A DNA stretch of 42,261 nucleotides, from positions 1 to 42,261 of the forward strand of contig CAMNQX010000018.1 of NCBI GenBank assembly GCA_946550725.1. The letters run 5' to 3'. This document shows positions 1 through 7,538 of this stretch, piece by piece. A program made the position numbers and the translations under genes. How positions within the stretch are numbered: the stretch's first letter is position 1; every line of letters starts with the position of its first letter. Origin of the DNA: an uncultured Clostridia bacterium. GTDB lineage: Bacteria; Bacillota; Clostridia; Oscillospirales; Oscillospiraceae. The notes beneath the pieces are model-generated. The model was not told the origin of the DNA and made no database searches. It saw only the letters and a list, made by a program, of their open reading frames with translations.

Positions 1-110
1 GGGGGGGCGTGCGGGGGGGGGGTGTTTTGGTGTGGGGGGGGGGGACCCGTGGTGTAAACCACCTGGGGGCCCCCCCCCCCGGCGGGGCCGCGGCGGCCCC
101 CCGGGACCAG
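1..110. other. Low-complexity, probably corrupted contig end
   Basis: This stretch is dominated by G and C homopolymers broken by short mixed segments. It falls where the minus-strand spoIVA frame should continue. Recognisable SpoIVA sequence runs to the DCVGYLVPG segment near position 100 and is then replaced by Gly/Pro/Arg-rich translation with no similarity to the family. A trace resembling the expected next segment remains near 45-62. The likeliest explanation is poor consensus at the end of a contig rather than biology. Confidence 0.75.
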
Positions 111-410
111 GTAGCCCACGCAGTCGATGAGCCGCACGGAACAGGCGGCCTCGCCCCCCAGGTCGATGGTCACGGCCTCCTCGGGGACGAACTTCGGCTC
201 GGCGGTCATCACCGTGCGGCCGGAGCCGGACTGAGGCAGCTCGTCTCTGGCCCGGTCCCGGCGGTAGTCGTTTTCGATGCCGGGAAGCACCATGGTCTCC
301 ATAAAACGCTTGATAAAAGTGGATTTTCCGGTGCGCACCGGGCCGACGACGCCGATGTAAACGTCCCCTTGGGTACGCTGGGCGATGTCCTCATAAATGA
401 ATTCGTTCAC
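1..410 (-). CDS. spoIVA: Stage IV sporulation protein A, N-terminal part (partial)
   Basis: SpoIVA is the mother-cell ATPase that polymerises on the forespore surface as the basement layer of the spore coat. The frame read down from position 410 begins with GTG and gives VNEFIYEDIAQRTQGDVYIG, followed by a Walker A motif GPVRTGKST. After that come a DELPQSGSGRTVMTAEPKF segment and RLIDCVGYLVPG, in the order known from Bacillus SpoIVA. The GTG is chosen because a GAGGAGG ribosome site lies just upstream and the family starts here. Only about the first 100 of nearly 500 residues are present. Below about position 110 the reading is unreliable. The gene is divergent from sigG and preceded by a SigE-type promoter, which fits known SigE control. 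Confidence 0.93.
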   Translation of the reverse strand, partial: MNEFIYEDIAQRTQGDVYIGVVGPVRTGKSTFIKRFMETMVLPGIENDYRRDRARDELPQSGSGRTVMTAEPKFVPEEAVTIDLGGEAACSVRLIDCVGYLVPGGRRGPAGGGGPQVVYTTGPPPPHQNTPPPHAP

Positions 411-447
411 TTGCGATTCCTCCTCACGGCTCTGGCCTTGTCTCTAC

Positions 448-476
448 ACTGTATGGTCAGGCCCATGGGATTATTC
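448..476 (-). promoter_or_regulatory. Candidate SigE promoter of spoIVA
   Basis: On the minus strand GAATAAT (470-476) and CATACAGT (448-455) are separated by 14 bp. This resembles the SigE consensus, an ATA-type -35 and a CATACANT -10. The predicted start leaves a leader of about 30 nt before the spoIVA GTG. spoIVA is an established SigE target in Bacillus; the assignment here rests on motif match and context. Confidence 0.6.
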
Positions 477-566
477 CATCATTGTGCCGCCGGGGGCTGG
501 AAAAGCAGGGCGGAAAAATCCATCGAAAGGGGTCAACGAGAAAAAAATAAAGCCCCTCGCCAAGCG

Positions 567-595
567 GTATGAAACCCCTCGCCACGGAGATACTG
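567..595 (+). promoter_or_regulatory. Candidate SigF promoter of sigG
   Basis: GTATG (567-571) and GGAGATACTG (586-595) are 14 bp apart. The second element fits the SigF -10 pattern GGNNANANTR exactly; the -35 matches GYATA at four of five positions. The predicted start near 600 lies just before the sigG ribosome site. SigF-dependent sigG transcription is established in Bacillus. The 14-bp spacer is slightly short, so confidence is moderate. Confidence 0.5.
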
Positions 596-627
596 GAAGG
601 GTCAACAAAGAAAGGGAGGCGCAGGGA

Positions 628-1398
628 ATGCAGGGCAAGGTGGAGCTGAGCGGAGTGAACACCTCGAAACTCAAGGTGCTGAAAAACGAGGAGACAATGG
701 CCCTGCTGCGAAAGGTAAAAGAGGGAGACATGGAGGCCCGGGACCAGCTCATTCAAGGCAATCTCCGGCTGGTGCTCTCGGTCATCCAGAAGTTCATGGG
801 CCGGGGGGAGAACGCCGACGACCTCTTTCAGGTGGGCTGCATCGGCCTGATGAAGGCCATCGACAATTTCAATGTGGACCTGGACGTGCGCTTCAGCACC
901 TACGGCGTTCCGATGATTGTCGGTGAAATACGCCGATATTTGCGGGACAACAGCGCCATGCGGGTGTCCCGATCCATGCGGGACACCGCCTATAAGGTCC
1001 TCCAGGCCAAGGAAAAATACATGACCGAGCACCAGCGGGAGCCGTCCCTGGATGAGATCGCCAAAATTCTGGACATCCCCCGGGAGGAGGTGGTGTTTGC
1101 CCTGGACGCCATCGTGGACCCCATGAGCCTCTACGAGCCGGTGTACGAGTCGGGGGGCGACACGGTGTACGTCATGGACCAGGTGAAGGACAAGAAGAAC
1201 ACCGACGAGAGCTGGCTGGAGCGCATCGCCCTCAGCGAGGCCATGAGCAAGCTCAGCGAGCGGGAGAAGCGGATCCTGGGTCTGCGGTTCTTTCAGGGCA
1301 AGACCCAGATGGAGGTCTCCGCGGAGATCGGCATCTCCCAGGCCCAGGTGTCCCGGCTGGAGAAGAACGCCATCGCCCAGATCCGGAAAAGTATGTGA
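628..1398 (+). CDS. sigG: RNA polymerase sporulation sigma factor SigG
   Basis: This 256-residue sigma-70 family protein directs late forespore transcription. It starts MQGKVELSGVNTSKLKVLKN, close to the Bacillus SigG start, which carries the segment that binds anti-sigma factors. Region 2 is visible as NLRLVLSVIQKFMGRGENAD and DDLFQVGCIGLMKAIDNF, then FSTYGVPMIVGEIRRYLRDN. The region 4.2 helix-turn-helix is QGKTQMEVSAEIGISQAQVS. The ATG at 628 is chosen over upstream in-frame starts because it follows AAAGGGAGG and matches the family length. The usual upstream partners spoIIGA and sigE are absent; spoIVA lies divergently instead. A strong hairpin terminator follows directly. Confidence 0.96.
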   Translation: MQGKVELSGVNTSKLKVLKNEETMALLRKVKEGDMEARDQLIQGNLRLVLSVIQKFMGRGENADDLFQVGCIGLMKAIDNFNVDLDVRFSTYGVPMIVGEIRRYLRDNSAMRVSRSMRDTAYKVLQAKEKYMTEHQREPSLDEIAKILDIPREEVVFALDAIVDPMSLYEPVYESGGDTVYVMDQVKDKKNTDESWLERIALSEAMSKLSEREKRILGLRFFQGKTQMEVSAEIGISQAQVSRLEKNAIAQIRKSM

Positions 1399-1402
1399 AA
1401 AA

Positions 1403-1429
1403 GCCGCCCGGGGGGACCGGGCGGCTTTT
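1403..1429. terminator. Intrinsic terminator shared by sigG and the HD-GYP gene
   Basis: A 9-bp GC stem (1403-1411 with 1417-1425) with a 5-nt loop is followed by TTTT on the plus strand and preceded by AAAAA, so it can act in both directions between convergent genes. Confidence 0.9.
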
Positions 1430-1463
1430 GTAATTTGGGAAGCGGAAAGGCGCTGCAGAGCGG

Positions 1464-3302
1464 TCAGACCAGCAGGCGGAACGCCTCGGCGTAGGCCTCC
1501 TGAACGCCGTGGTCCAGATAGGCGCGGATGGCGGGTGCCAGCTCCAGCAAAAGGGCCGCCGCCTGGGGGGAAAAGCGGGTGCCGGAGAGGTCGGCGATGG
1601 ACGCCAGAGCCTGATCGTAGGTATAGGCCTGGTAATTGATGGAGGAGAGCTGGTCGGTGGAGCGGACAAAATAGTTGGCCACGGCGATGATGTCGATGAT
1701 GGGCTGGTCGCGCTGGGCGGAGCGGTCATATTCGGCGGGGTATCCGCCGGAGCCGTCGTAGAAGCGGTGGTGTCCCAAGGCCACCGGGGCGTAGGGCCGG
1801 GTGGAGGGGCTTTGGGCCAGCAGGGCTTCGCCCACATAGACATGGTGGCGGTACATCTCCTCCTCGTCCTCCAGCCAGCTTCGCCCGATGTGGCGGGTCA
1901 GCCCGGGGAAGGCCAGAAGGCCCACGTCGTGGAGCAGGCCGCTGTCATAGGCAAAACGGCGCAGGGCCGGGGCGTTGGCCTTGACCTGGTCCGCGTCGAG
2001 ACAGCCCAGCGCGCCCACCAGAACGTCCGGCCGGGCGTCGATGGCCCGAGCGGTCATCATCTCCGCGATCTGGGCGATCAGGCGGGAGTGGACGTAGGCG
2101 TCGGCGTCCCGGCCCATCACCAGCCGGAGCAGGAAGTCCTTGGCCTGGATGCCGCTGGGGTATTCCACAAAGCTCTGCAGGCACACCAGAAGCTCCTTGG
2201 AAAGCTGCTCGCCCACCTGGCTCTCGGCGGCGCTGCGGACGTACCGCTCCACCTGCCGGTACATATGGAGCAGCACGTTCTTCTTCGCCGAGCGGTACTC
2301 CTCGCTGCGGGAGAGATATTCCGCGTACAGAGCGGGGATGGTGATGTTGTTGTACACGCCGTCCTCGGAATAGTCCTCCTGGTCCCGCTCAAAAAAGGCC
2401 TGCTCCAGCCAGTGGAGCAGGTAGGACAGGGGGCGGATGCCGCAGTGGTACTGGGCGGCTTCGTAGCCCATGCGCCAGCGCACCATGGGCTTGGCGCCGG
2501 TCTGGCGGCACATCTCCGCCTGGTATTCCCGGACGAATTCGGCGGACTCCATGATCTCCCGCACCACCTGGGGATCGCTGTACCCCGCCCGCAGGACATT
2601 GAGGGCGGAGGACCGCTCCTGGTGGCTGACGTACACATAGCGGTCCCAGGGCAGGGAGGGGGTCTTTTCGCGGTACATGGGGTCGGTGAGCACCTGGAGG
2701 GAGCGGCGTACGGCGGCCATCTTCCGCTTGGCGTCCTCCATGTTGGCCCCGCCGTAGGCCAGAGAGAGGTTACCCATGGAGCGGTGGATATAGCCCCGGG
2801 TCTCCGGGTCGGTGATGTCGTCGTATTGCTTGATGTAAGACGCGGCCTCGCCGAACATCAGGCCCATTTTCCACTGGTAGCGGTTTTTGCCCGAGCGGTT
2901 GATGATCTCCTGCATATAAAAAAGGGCCAGACCGGTCTGGTAAAGCTCCCGGATGAGCATATCCCGCTTGCTTCGCTTGCGGGCGTGGACCACAAGGGCG
3001 TTGTGGATGCTGTAATTGAGGATGAGGTCCAGCTGATCCATCCCACCCGCGCCCAGGGCGGCGGCGAAGTCGGACAGGTGGCCGATCTCCTCGTCGCTGG
3101 CGGAGGCGATGTCGTCCAGCACGGGGAACAGCTCCCGGCGGAGCATAGCGGTGTTTTCCCGGATCAGGTCGTGGACCTGGCGGCTCCGCTCCCGGCGCAG
3201 GGCAAAAAACCCCTCCCCGTCCCCGGCCTTCTGGCGGTCAGGATCGTTCAGGGTGATGATGCGCTTCAGGTTTTCCACATAGGTTTTTTGGTACTCTCTC
3301 AT
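1464..3302 (-). CDS. HD-GYP-like phosphohydrolase domain protein
   Basis: The 612-residue protein has a long, mostly helical N-terminal region (about 1-400) that I do not recognise, then an HD-GYP-type domain. Visible motifs are HSRLIAQIAE (first His, about 405), HDVG (about 458), HHVYVGEALL, and HHRFYDGSGGYP (about 511-522). HD-GYP proteins usually hydrolyse cyclic di-GMP. Here the Lys after HD is Leu and the Glu of HHE is Arg, so catalysis or metal binding may be altered, and activity cannot be assumed. No signal peptide or membrane segment is evident. The ATG overlaps the stop of the upstream hybrid kinase by 4 nt (ATGA) with GGAGGG upstream, implying translational coupling and a shared pathway. 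Confidence 0.85.
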   Translation of the reverse strand: MREYQKTYVENLKRIITLNDPDRQKAGDGEGFFALRRERSRQVHDLIRENTAMLRRELFPVLDDIASASDEEIGHLSDFAAALGAGGMDQLDLILNYSIHNALVVHARKRSKRDMLIRELYQTGLALFYMQEIINRSGKNRYQWKMGLMFGEAASYIKQYDDITDPETRGYIHRSMGNLSLAYGGANMEDAKRKMAAVRRSLQVLTDPMYREKTPSLPWDRYVYVSHQERSSALNVLRAGYSDPQVVREIMESAEFVREYQAEMCRQTGAKPMVRWRMGYEAAQYHCGIRPLSYLLHWLEQAFFERDQEDYSEDGVYNNITIPALYAEYLSRSEEYRSAKKNVLLHMYRQVERYVRSAAESQVGEQLSKELLVCLQSFVEYPSGIQAKDFLLRLVMGRDADAYVHSRLIAQIAEMMTARAIDARPDVLVGALGCLDADQVKANAPALRRFAYDSGLLHDVGLLAFPGLTRHIGRSWLEDEEEMYRHHVYVGEALLAQSPSTRPYAPVALGHHRFYDGSGGYPAEYDRSAQRDQPIIDIIAVANYFVRSTDQLSSINYQAYTYDQALASIADLSGTRFSPQAAALLLELAPAIRAYLDHGVQEAYAEAFRLLV

Positions 3303-5206
3303 GGGTGCTCCCTCCCCAGGAACAGCTCCATGGTGGAGAATACCTTGTCCATATCCAAAGGCTTGGAGATGTGGGCCACCATGCCCGCGTCCAGAGAGGC
3401 CTGCACGTCCTCCACAAAGGCGTTGGCGGTCATGGCAATAATGGGGACCTGCCCGGCGTCCGTGCGCTCCATGGCGCGGATGGCCCGGGTGGCGTCCAGG
3501 CCGTTCATGATGGGCATTTGGATGTCCATGAGGATCATGTCATAGGAATAGGGCGCGGAGGCGGCAAAGCGGTCCACCGCCTCCCGGCCGTTTTCGGCGG
3601 TGTCGATGGAGAGGCCGGATTGGCTCAGCAGCTCTAGGGCGATCTCCCGGTTCAGCTCGTTGTCCTCCACCAGCAGGATGTGCCGGCGGGAGAAGTCCCG
3701 CCGCTGGCTGCCCAGGGGCAGGGGACCTTGCTGGACGCGGCCTTCGGGGGTATAGGCGTACAGCCCCTCCGCCAGACGGCTGCGGAACAGGGGGAGGGGG
3801 ATAAAGCCGTCCACCCCGGCCCGGGTGAACATATACTCGGTCTGGCTCCAGTCGTTTTCCGACAGCAGGAGGATGGGGAAGTCCTGGCCCATGCGCTGAC
3901 GCACCTCGGGGAGGAAGGCCATCAGATCCACCCCCGGCACCTGCTCGGCGGTGAGGAGGGCAAAGTACTCCTGGTCGGCAAACAGCGCGTCGTTGATGTG
4001 GTCCACCACGTCCTGGGCGTCTTTGGCCCAGTCCGCCTCCACATGGAGGTCGGAGAGCATCCGGCAGGCGTTGGCCGCCGCCTTCTCGCTGCCGCTCAGC
4101 AGCAGGACCCGCTTGCCTGACAGCTGGTTGGCGTGGTCGTCCCAGGCGTCGTCGGCGGCGGGGAAGGGGATCTCCACGGTGAAGCACGAGCCTTTGCCCG
4201 GCTCGCTGGTGACCCGGATGCTGCCGCCCATCAGCTCCACCAGATTTTTGGTGATGGTCATACCCAGACCGGTGCCCTGGATCTTGTTGACGGTGGATTT
4301 TTCCTCCCGCTCAAAGGGCTGGAACACCTTGGTCAGGAATTCCCGGCTCATGCCGATGCCGGTGTCGGTGACCCGCACCGTCATGCGCACCCGGCCGGCG
4401 CTTTCCGTGACCATATCAAAATAGAACTCCACCTGCCCGCCGGCAGGGGTGTATTTGATGGCGTTGGAGAGGAGGTTGAGACAGACCTGCTTGAGGCGCA
4501 CGCCGTCGGCCCAAATGCGTTCCTTGTCCAGACTGCCCGTCTCCAGGTGAAAGTGGAGCTGGCCCGCGTCCGCCTGGGGGAGGGCCACGATGAGGATCTC
4601 GTGAAGGAGGTCGGCGATGTTGATCTCCTCCGCCTGGATGGATACCCGCCCGCTCTCGATGCGGGACATATCCAGCACCTCGTTGAGCAGGGACATCATG
4701 TGGCCCGAGGCCACCTTGATCTTGTTCAGGCACTCCTTCACCCTGGGGGGCGCGTCCCCCTGGGCCAGGGCGATCTCCGTCATGCCGATGATGGCCCCCA
4801 TGGGGGTGCGGATGTCGTGGGACATCTCAGACAGGAAGCTGGTCTTGGCCTTGTTGGCCATAATAGCCTCGTCCAAGGCCCGCTGGTTGTTCTGGTAGTA
4901 CTCCGACACCTTCTGCAGCAGGCACACCCGGTAACCGGACCAGTCCATCAGCACCGCGGAGTAGACCTCCCTCTCCACATGGCAGAACAAAAGGGTGGGG
5001 TCAGCAACAGACGCGCCCACCGCGCGCTCCAACGCGGCAGCCTCTTCCGGCTGGAGCTGGGCGAGCAGGTGGGCGTAGTCGCGGCAGAGGGGCCGCGCGG
5101 CAGTATTACAATAGACGGTGTCCCAGACGCCGTCCTGATCGGTAAGCACAAGCGCTGGCAGGCCGGCGCCTTCCCAGAATCCTTCGATCTCCCTCGGGTG
5201 CTCCAT
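3299..5206 (-). CDS. Cytoplasmic hybrid sensor histidine kinase with two receiver-like domains
   Basis: The 635-residue protein has an N-terminal PAS-like region (about 5-105) and a short coiled linker. A phosphoacceptor box SHDIRTPMG (His about 130) follows, then HATPase motifs: LLSNAIKYTP (N box), DTGIGM (G1), FEREE and GTGLGM (G2). A degenerate receiver without an evident acidic pocket or phospho-Asp comes next, then an intact receiver at about 508-635 with VEDNE, LMDIQMPIMNG (Asp about 561), MTANA and SKPLD. There is no transmembrane segment, so it probably senses an internal signal. ATG at 5206 lies 12 nt after GGAGG; an in-frame GTG at 5215 is only 3 nt after it. It probably signals to the coupled HD-GYP-like protein. 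Confidence 0.92.
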   Translation of the reverse strand: MEHPREIEGFWEGAGLPALVLTDQDGVWDTVYCNTAARPLCRDYAHLLAQLQPEEAAALERAVGASVADPTLLFCHVEREVYSAVLMDWSGYRVCLLQKVSEYYQNNQRALDEAIMANKAKTSFLSEMSHDIRTPMGAIIGMTEIALAQGDAPPRVKECLNKIKVASGHMMSLLNEVLDMSRIESGRVSIQAEEINIADLLHEILIVALPQADAGQLHFHLETGSLDKERIWADGVRLKQVCLNLLSNAIKYTPAGGQVEFYFDMVTESAGRVRMTVRVTDTGIGMSREFLTKVFQPFEREEKSTVNKIQGTGLGMTITKNLVELMGGSIRVTSEPGKGSCFTVEIPFPAADDAWDDHANQLSGKRVLLLSGSEKAAANACRMLSDLHVEADWAKDAQDVVDHINDALFADQEYFALLTAEQVPGVDLMAFLPEVRQRMGQDFPILLLSENDWSQTEYMFTRAGVDGFIPLPLFRSRLAEGLYAYTPEGRVQQGPLPLGSQRRDFSRRHILLVEDNELNREIALELLSQSGLSIDTAENGREAVDRFAASAPYSYDMILMDIQMPIMNGLDATRAIRAMERTDAGQVPIIAMTANAFVEDVQASLDAGMVAHISKPLDMDKVFSTMELFLGREHP

Positions 5207-5229
5207 AGCAAACACTTCCCTCCAACGTG

Positions 5230-5258
5230 ATTATATCACAGGGAAGCGCCCTCCGCAA
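5230..5258 (-). promoter_or_regulatory. SigA promoter of the hybrid kinase/HD-GYP operon
   Basis: Minus-strand TTGCGG (5253-5258), 17-bp spacer and TATAAT (5230-5235), just upstream of the ribosome site. Confidence 0.75.
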
Positions 5259-5269
5259 GAGCGGAGATC

Positions 5270-5303
5270 AAAACAGGACCGCTCGCGTTGGCGAGCGGTC
5301 CTG
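5270..5303 (-). terminator. Intrinsic terminator after the purine permease
   Basis: A 13-bp stem (5274-5286 with 5291-5303) with a GTTG/CAAC loop is followed on the minus strand by TTTT. It separates the permease from the kinase promoter. Confidence 0.85.
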
Positions 5304-5329
5304 CAAGGTTTTGTTCCGATGGTTTCCGA

Positions 5330-6754
5330 TCAGACGATCAGGAAGAACTTGATCAGGAACAGCGCGGAGATGATGTACGTGAGGACGGAGACTTCCTTGG
5401 CCTTGCCGGAGAACACCTTGATGACGGTGTAGGAGATGAGGCCCAGGCCGATGGCGTGGCCGATGGAGCTGGAGATGGGCATGGCGATGAGCATCAGGGC
5501 CACAGGCACCATCTGGTCCAGGTCGTCGAACTTCACGTTCTTCAGGCCCTGGAGCATGAGCACGCCCACGTAGATCAGCGCGGCGGAGGTGGCGGGGGCG
5601 GGAATGATGGCCGCGATGGGGGCGATAAAGGTGCAGGCCAGGAACAGGATGCCGCAGGTCAGAGCGGTAAGGCCCGTGCGGCCGCCGGCCTCCACGCCGG
5701 AGGCGGACTCCACAAAGGTGGTGACGGTGGAGGTGCCGGTGCAGGCGCCGGCCACGGTGCCCACGGCGTCGGCGATGAGGGCTTCCTTCATGTTGGGCAT
5801 GTTGCCGTCCTTATCCACCATGCCGGCGCGGGAGGCGGTGCCTACCAGGGTGCCAATGGTGTCGAACATATCGATCATGCAGAAGGTGAGCACCAGCGTG
5901 ATGATGGTGAACAGGCCGATGTCCAGGAAGCCCTGGAAGTTGAACTTGAAGAGGGTGGTCTCCGCCATGTCCTTGAAGGGGGGCAGCCAGCTGGCGGTGG
6001 CCAGGGAGGCGAAGGGATTGGTCTGCAGGAAGATCAGGGAGCCGGCCCAGTGGATCACGGAGGCGGCCAGCATGCCCAGCAGGACCGCGCCCTTCACGCC
6101 CTTCTTGGCCAGAAGGACGATGACGAACAGGCCGATGAACATGGTCACAACGGAGAGGACCATGGCAGGATAGCCGGAACCCATGGCCTTGCTGGCGGAG
6201 TCGGCGGTGAGGGCGCCGAAGAAGTCGCGCATGACGAAGAAGGGGCCGCCGTTCTCAGAGTAGATGCCGGCGTTGGAGCCGAGGCCGATGTTCATGAGCA
6301 TCAGGCCGATGGCGGGGGCGATGCCCAGACGCACGCCCAGGGGGATGGCGTTGACGATCTTCTCACGGACGTTGAGGAGGGACAGGATCAGGAAGATGAC
6401 GCCCTCGATGAGGATGATGACCAGCGCCGCCTGGAAGGAGGCCAGATAGCTCATGCCGGTGATGCCGACGATGTTGGCCACCACGATGGCGAAGAAGCTG
6501 TTGAGGCCCATGCCGGGGGCGAGGCAGAAGGGCTTGTTGGCCGCAAAGGCCATGACGAACATAGCGATGGCGGAGGCGATGCAGGTAGCCAGGAACACGC
6601 CGTTCCAGAGGTTTGCGCCCTCCGCGCCGAAGCCGGTGAGCAGGTTGGGGTTCAGGGCGATGATGTAGGCCATCGTCATGAACGTGGTGAGACCGGCCAC
6701 GATCTCCGTGCGGACGGTGGTGCCGTTCTCTTTGAGCTTGAAAATCTTTTCCAT
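5330..6754 (-). CDS. NCS2/AzgA-type purine base permease
   Basis: The 474-residue inner-membrane protein has about 12-14 hydrophobic segments. It carries AzgA-branch signatures: EIVAGLTTFMTMAYII near the start, APGMGLNSFFA in the first third and GTSTVTTFVESASGVEAGG in the middle. Family members import adenine, guanine, hypoxanthine or xanthine with protons. The ATG at 6754 follows GGGAG by 6 nt and matches the family start MEKIFKLKENGT; an upstream in-frame ATG would pass through leader sequence. The gene is divergent from a purine phosphoribosyltransferase, a natural uptake-and-salvage pair, which supports a purine substrate; exact specificity is not readable. Confidence 0.93.
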   Translation of the reverse strand: MEKIFKLKENGTTVRTEIVAGLTTFMTMAYIIALNPNLLTGFGAEGANLWNGVFLATCIASAIAMFVMAFAANKPFCLAPGMGLNSFFAIVVANIVGITGMSYLASFQAALVIILIEGVIFLILSLLNVREKIVNAIPLGVRLGIAPAIGLMLMNIGLGSNAGIYSENGGPFFVMRDFFGALTADSASKAMGSGYPAMVLSVVTMFIGLFVIVLLAKKGVKGAVLLGMLAASVIHWAGSLIFLQTNPFASLATASWLPPFKDMAETTLFKFNFQGFLDIGLFTIITLVLTFCMIDMFDTIGTLVGTASRAGMVDKDGNMPNMKEALIADAVGTVAGACTGTSTVTTFVESASGVEAGGRTGLTALTCGILFLACTFIAPIAAIIPAPATSAALIYVGVLMLQGLKNVKFDDLDQMVPVALMLIAMPISSSIGHAIGLGLISYTVIKVFSGKAKEVSVLTYIISALFLIKFFLIV

Positions 6755-6771
6755 TTTCTTCTCCCTTTCAT

Positions 6772-6792
6772 TTTCCGCCAAATAGGCGGAAA
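6772..6792. repeat. Perfect 8-bp inverted repeat in the permease leader
   Basis: TTTCCGCC (6772-6779) and GGCGGAAA (6785-6792) flank AAATA, just upstream of the permease ribosome site. No U-run follows on either strand, so it is not a simple terminator. It could be an operator or a leader hairpin. Confidence 0.6.
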
Positions 6793-6803
6793 GAGATACT
6801 GAA

Positions 6804-6812
6804 AGCATACCA
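6804..6812 (-). promoter_or_regulatory. Possible extended -10 of the permease promoter
   Basis: Minus-strand TGGTATGCT has the TGN extension and a fair -10. There is no convincing -35 at 16-18 bp, so this is a weak call. Confidence 0.35.
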
Positions 6813-6848
6813 CATTCCGACAAAAAATGCTAGGAGGAATCTTCCAAA

Positions 6849-6877
6849 TTGACAGGGGGAAAAAGAGGGTATATAAT
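6849..6877 (+). promoter_or_regulatory. Consensus SigA promoter of the phosphoribosyltransferase gene
   Basis: TTGACA (6849-6854), 17 bp, TATAAT (6872-6877): a perfect match to consensus. The leader to the ribosome site is too short for a purine riboswitch. Confidence 0.92.
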
Positions 6878-6910
6878 GAAAATCGACCAAAATCAAGGAG
6901 GCGTTCCCTC

Positions 6911-7465
6911 ATGACCTATGAAATGCACGTGGCGGGCCTCACCCGCTATCTGCCCCTGTGTCCCATCAGCGACACCCTGATGATCGGTGCGTTCGTGATC
7001 TTCGGCGATGTGGAGCTGACCTGCGCCTGCGCCCGGGACCTGCTGAAGCTCGCCCCGGAGTTCGACTACATGGTCGCCCCCGAGGCCAAGGCCATCCCCC
7101 TGGTCCACGAAATGGCCCGGCAGAGCGGCCGAAACGAGTACTTCCTGGTGCGGAAAAAGAAAAAGGCGTACATGGACGGCGTGTTCGAGGCGGTGGACCG
7201 CTCCATCACCACCGAGGGAGAGCAGAAGCTCTACATGGACGGCGCCGACGCCAAAAAGATGAAGGGCAAGCGCATCCTCATCCTGGACGACGTGATCTCC
7301 ACCGGCGGCTCCCTGGCGGCGGTGGAAAACCTGGTGGAGCAGGCGGGAGGAAATGTGGTAGGCCGCATGGCCATTTTGGCCGAAGGGGACGCCGCCAAAC
7401 GCAGCGACATCCTGTTTTTGGAGCCTCTGCCCCTCTTTGACGCCCAGGGCAAGCCGCTGAGCTGA
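6911..7465 (+). CDS. Purine phosphoribosyltransferase (Apt/Xpt-like)
   Basis: The 184-residue protein of the type I phosphoribosyltransferase fold joins a purine base to PRPP. The PRPP-binding loop is visible as RILILDDVISTGGSL. Upstream, FDYMVAPEAKAIPLVHEMA corresponds to the adenine/xanthine phosphoribosyltransferase segment with a non-proline cis loop. The ATG at 6911 follows AAGGAGG by 9 nt; the longer in-frame start at 6827 lies upstream of the promoter. It is single-gene, with its own consensus promoter and a strong terminator, and divergent from the purine permease. Adenine, xanthine or hypoxanthine/guanine specificity cannot be decided from sequence by eye. Confidence 0.88.
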   Translation: MTYEMHVAGLTRYLPLCPISDTLMIGAFVIFGDVELTCACARDLLKLAPEFDYMVAPEAKAIPLVHEMARQSGRNEYFLVRKKKKAYMDGVFEAVDRSITTEGEQKLYMDGADAKKMKGKRILILDDVISTGGSLAAVENLVEQAGGNVVGRMAILAEGDAAKRSDILFLEPLPLFDAQGKPLS

Positions 7466-7484
7466 GCAACGTAGAAAGACGCAA

Positions 7485-7517
7485 AAAGAGCCGGGACGCA
7501 TCGCGTCCCGGCTCTTT
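7485..7517. terminator. Bidirectional terminator between the phosphoribosyltransferase gene and trkH
   Basis: A 15-bp stem (7485-7499 with 7503-7517) with a 3-nt loop begins with AAA and ends with TTT, then CTT. It lies between convergent genes. Confidence 0.88.
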
Positions 7518-7538
7518 CTTCACTAAAGGCGACAAAAG

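Noticed and set aside
1509-3545. Long plus-strand open frame (678 codons) opposite the HD-GYP-like gene, and many similar antisense frames across the window
   Set aside because: High GC leaves few stops in the opposite frames. These translations are Gly/His/Val- or Arg/Pro-rich with no family signature, while the other strand has clear domains, ribosome sites and promoters.
5288-6802. Plus-strand frame of 504 codons opposite the purine permease
   Set aside because: Its translation is Gly/Asp/His-rich noise and overlaps the permease terminator; the minus strand encodes a full AzgA-type permease.
6812-6828. PurBox-like sequence CCGACA near the purine promoters
   Set aside because: It departs from the PurR box consensus by an insertion/deletion and there is no second inverted box at the expected distance.
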